Shown piece after piece: positions 12,256 to 12,476 of a stretch of 12,476 bases of DNA. Origin of the DNA: JACPHD01 sp964526325 (GTDB lineage: Bacteria; Patescibacteriota; Patescibacteriia; Patescibacteriales; GWC2-42-12). Every line of letters begins with the position of its first letter. Positions within the stretch are counted from its first letter, which is position 1. The position numbers were made by a program, and so were the translations under genes. The notes under the pieces were generated by a model. The model had not been told where the DNA came from. It made no database searches and saw only the letters and a program-made list of their open reading frames with translations. The stretch lies in the NCBI GenBank assembly GCA_964526325.1, contig CAZGKM010000021.1:1-12476 (forward strand), in the 5' to 3' direction.

Positions 12256-12379
12256 TTATTATGCGAACTTATTGGATTATTACCTAACATCTTATATTTA
12301 TATTTTACGCTAATATTAAGAAAATGCAAATTAAAAAAATTAATTAATATCTATTTTTTAGCGAAAATTTGGCTATTTT

Positions 12380-12476
12380 ATGAATATGTTTACATATTAC
12401 TTTTATATTATAGATTCTCTACTGGAGAAGATGAGATACATAGGTAACACCTCTAAATTGCCTAAATTGAAGGTTG
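12380..12476 (+). CDS. GIY-YIG endonuclease-like protein, N-terminal fragment
   Basis: From the ATG at 12380 (or 12386) a frame stays open to the right edge, giving 32 residues. TYYFYIIDSLLEKMRYIGNT has the GIY-YIG signature: an (F/I)-Y strand, a short turn of about 11 residues, then YIG followed by N-T-S-x-L. Standalone GIY-YIG proteins of the UPF0213/YhbQ kind start in just this way within the first ten residues, are common in Patescibacteria and are presumed nucleases. The catalytic Arg and Glu lie beyond the window. There is no clear Shine-Dalgarno site or promoter. The fragment is short, but the motif is distinctive. Confidence 0.65.
   Translation, partial: MNMFTYYFYIIDSLLEKMRYIGNTSKLPKLKV

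Larger units (their letters stand above)
11887..12379. other. gene-free stretch filled with folded repeats
   Basis: No convincing gene is present. The stretch starts AT-rich, has a short GC-rich patch (11914-11925, GCGGAGCGGAG), then the right inverted repeat, the attC-like hairpin (12027-12122), a GC-rich purine-biased block (12123-12240) and a hairpin (12186-12255), and returns to AT-rich sequence before 12380. The 81-codon open frame at 12068-12313 runs through hairpin arms and looks accidental. Confidence 0.6.

Noticed and set aside
12068..12313. An 81-codon open frame in the GC-rich block.
   Set aside because: It runs through hairpin arms and G-rich loops, has no ribosome-binding site and its product resembles no protein; it is a by-product of the repeats.
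1..12476. Alternative genetic code with UGA as Gly, as in Gracilibacteria.
   Set aside because: All intact genes end in TAA or TAG, but their conserved domains also contain no in-frame TGA, which such a code would use often; the only TGA is at the IS30 frameshift.
5426..12476. CRISPR array or tandem repeats in the intergenic repeats.
   Set aside because: The repeats are few, imperfect and inverted, with no regular spacers, and there are no cas genes.

Overview
The window looks like a chromosomal piece of a small-genome, AT-rich bacterium, most likely a Patescibacterium (CPR, Parcubacteria-like). This is an inference from the gene style: short hypothetical membrane proteins, an RRM-Gly protein, a DUF4342 protein, a DUF4258-like small protein, weak or absent Shine-Dalgarno sites in many genes, and exclusive use of TAA/TAG as final stops. 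No marker gene in the window proves the lineage.

Left part (1-5425) looks like resident genome. It holds the end of a membrane protein, tRNA-Ser(CGA) followed by a strong hairpin, a split second copy of the tRNA 3' end carrying a GC-rich structured insert, a small DUF4258-like protein, a near-consensus promoter, a 165-bp fold-back element, an RRM RNA-binding protein, a DUF4342 protein with a DnaQ-type exonuclease, a two-helix membrane protein with its own promoter and terminator, and a minus-strand pair (595-aa anchored extracytoplasmic protein, then a four-helix DMT-type transporter).

Right part (about 5487-12122) looks like an accessory island. Both outer edges carry a folded hairpin followed inward by the same inverted sequence blocks (5536-5612 and 11957-12034). 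Inside are an IS30-family element with a frameshifted transposase (5758-6811) and a tight, visibly AT-richer six-gene operon (6875-11862) with a consensus promoter and an intrinsic terminator. Its products are a Nudix hydrolase, two paralogous MoaA-like radical SAM enzymes, a DUF2064/TIGR04282 nucleotidyltransferase-like protein fused to a degenerate Nudix-like domain, a divergent full-length Gre-type transcription factor, and a thymidylate-kinase-like P-loop kinase. Neighbouring genes overlap by 8-20 bases, except before the Gre gene. I could not match this gene set to a described system. My hypothesis is that the operon makes or modifies a nucleotide-like compound, with Nudix and Gre functions possibly giving self-protection at RNA polymerase.

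The far right (11887-12379) is gene-free and filled with GC-rich folded sequence. The start of a GIY-YIG endonuclease-like gene runs off the right edge.
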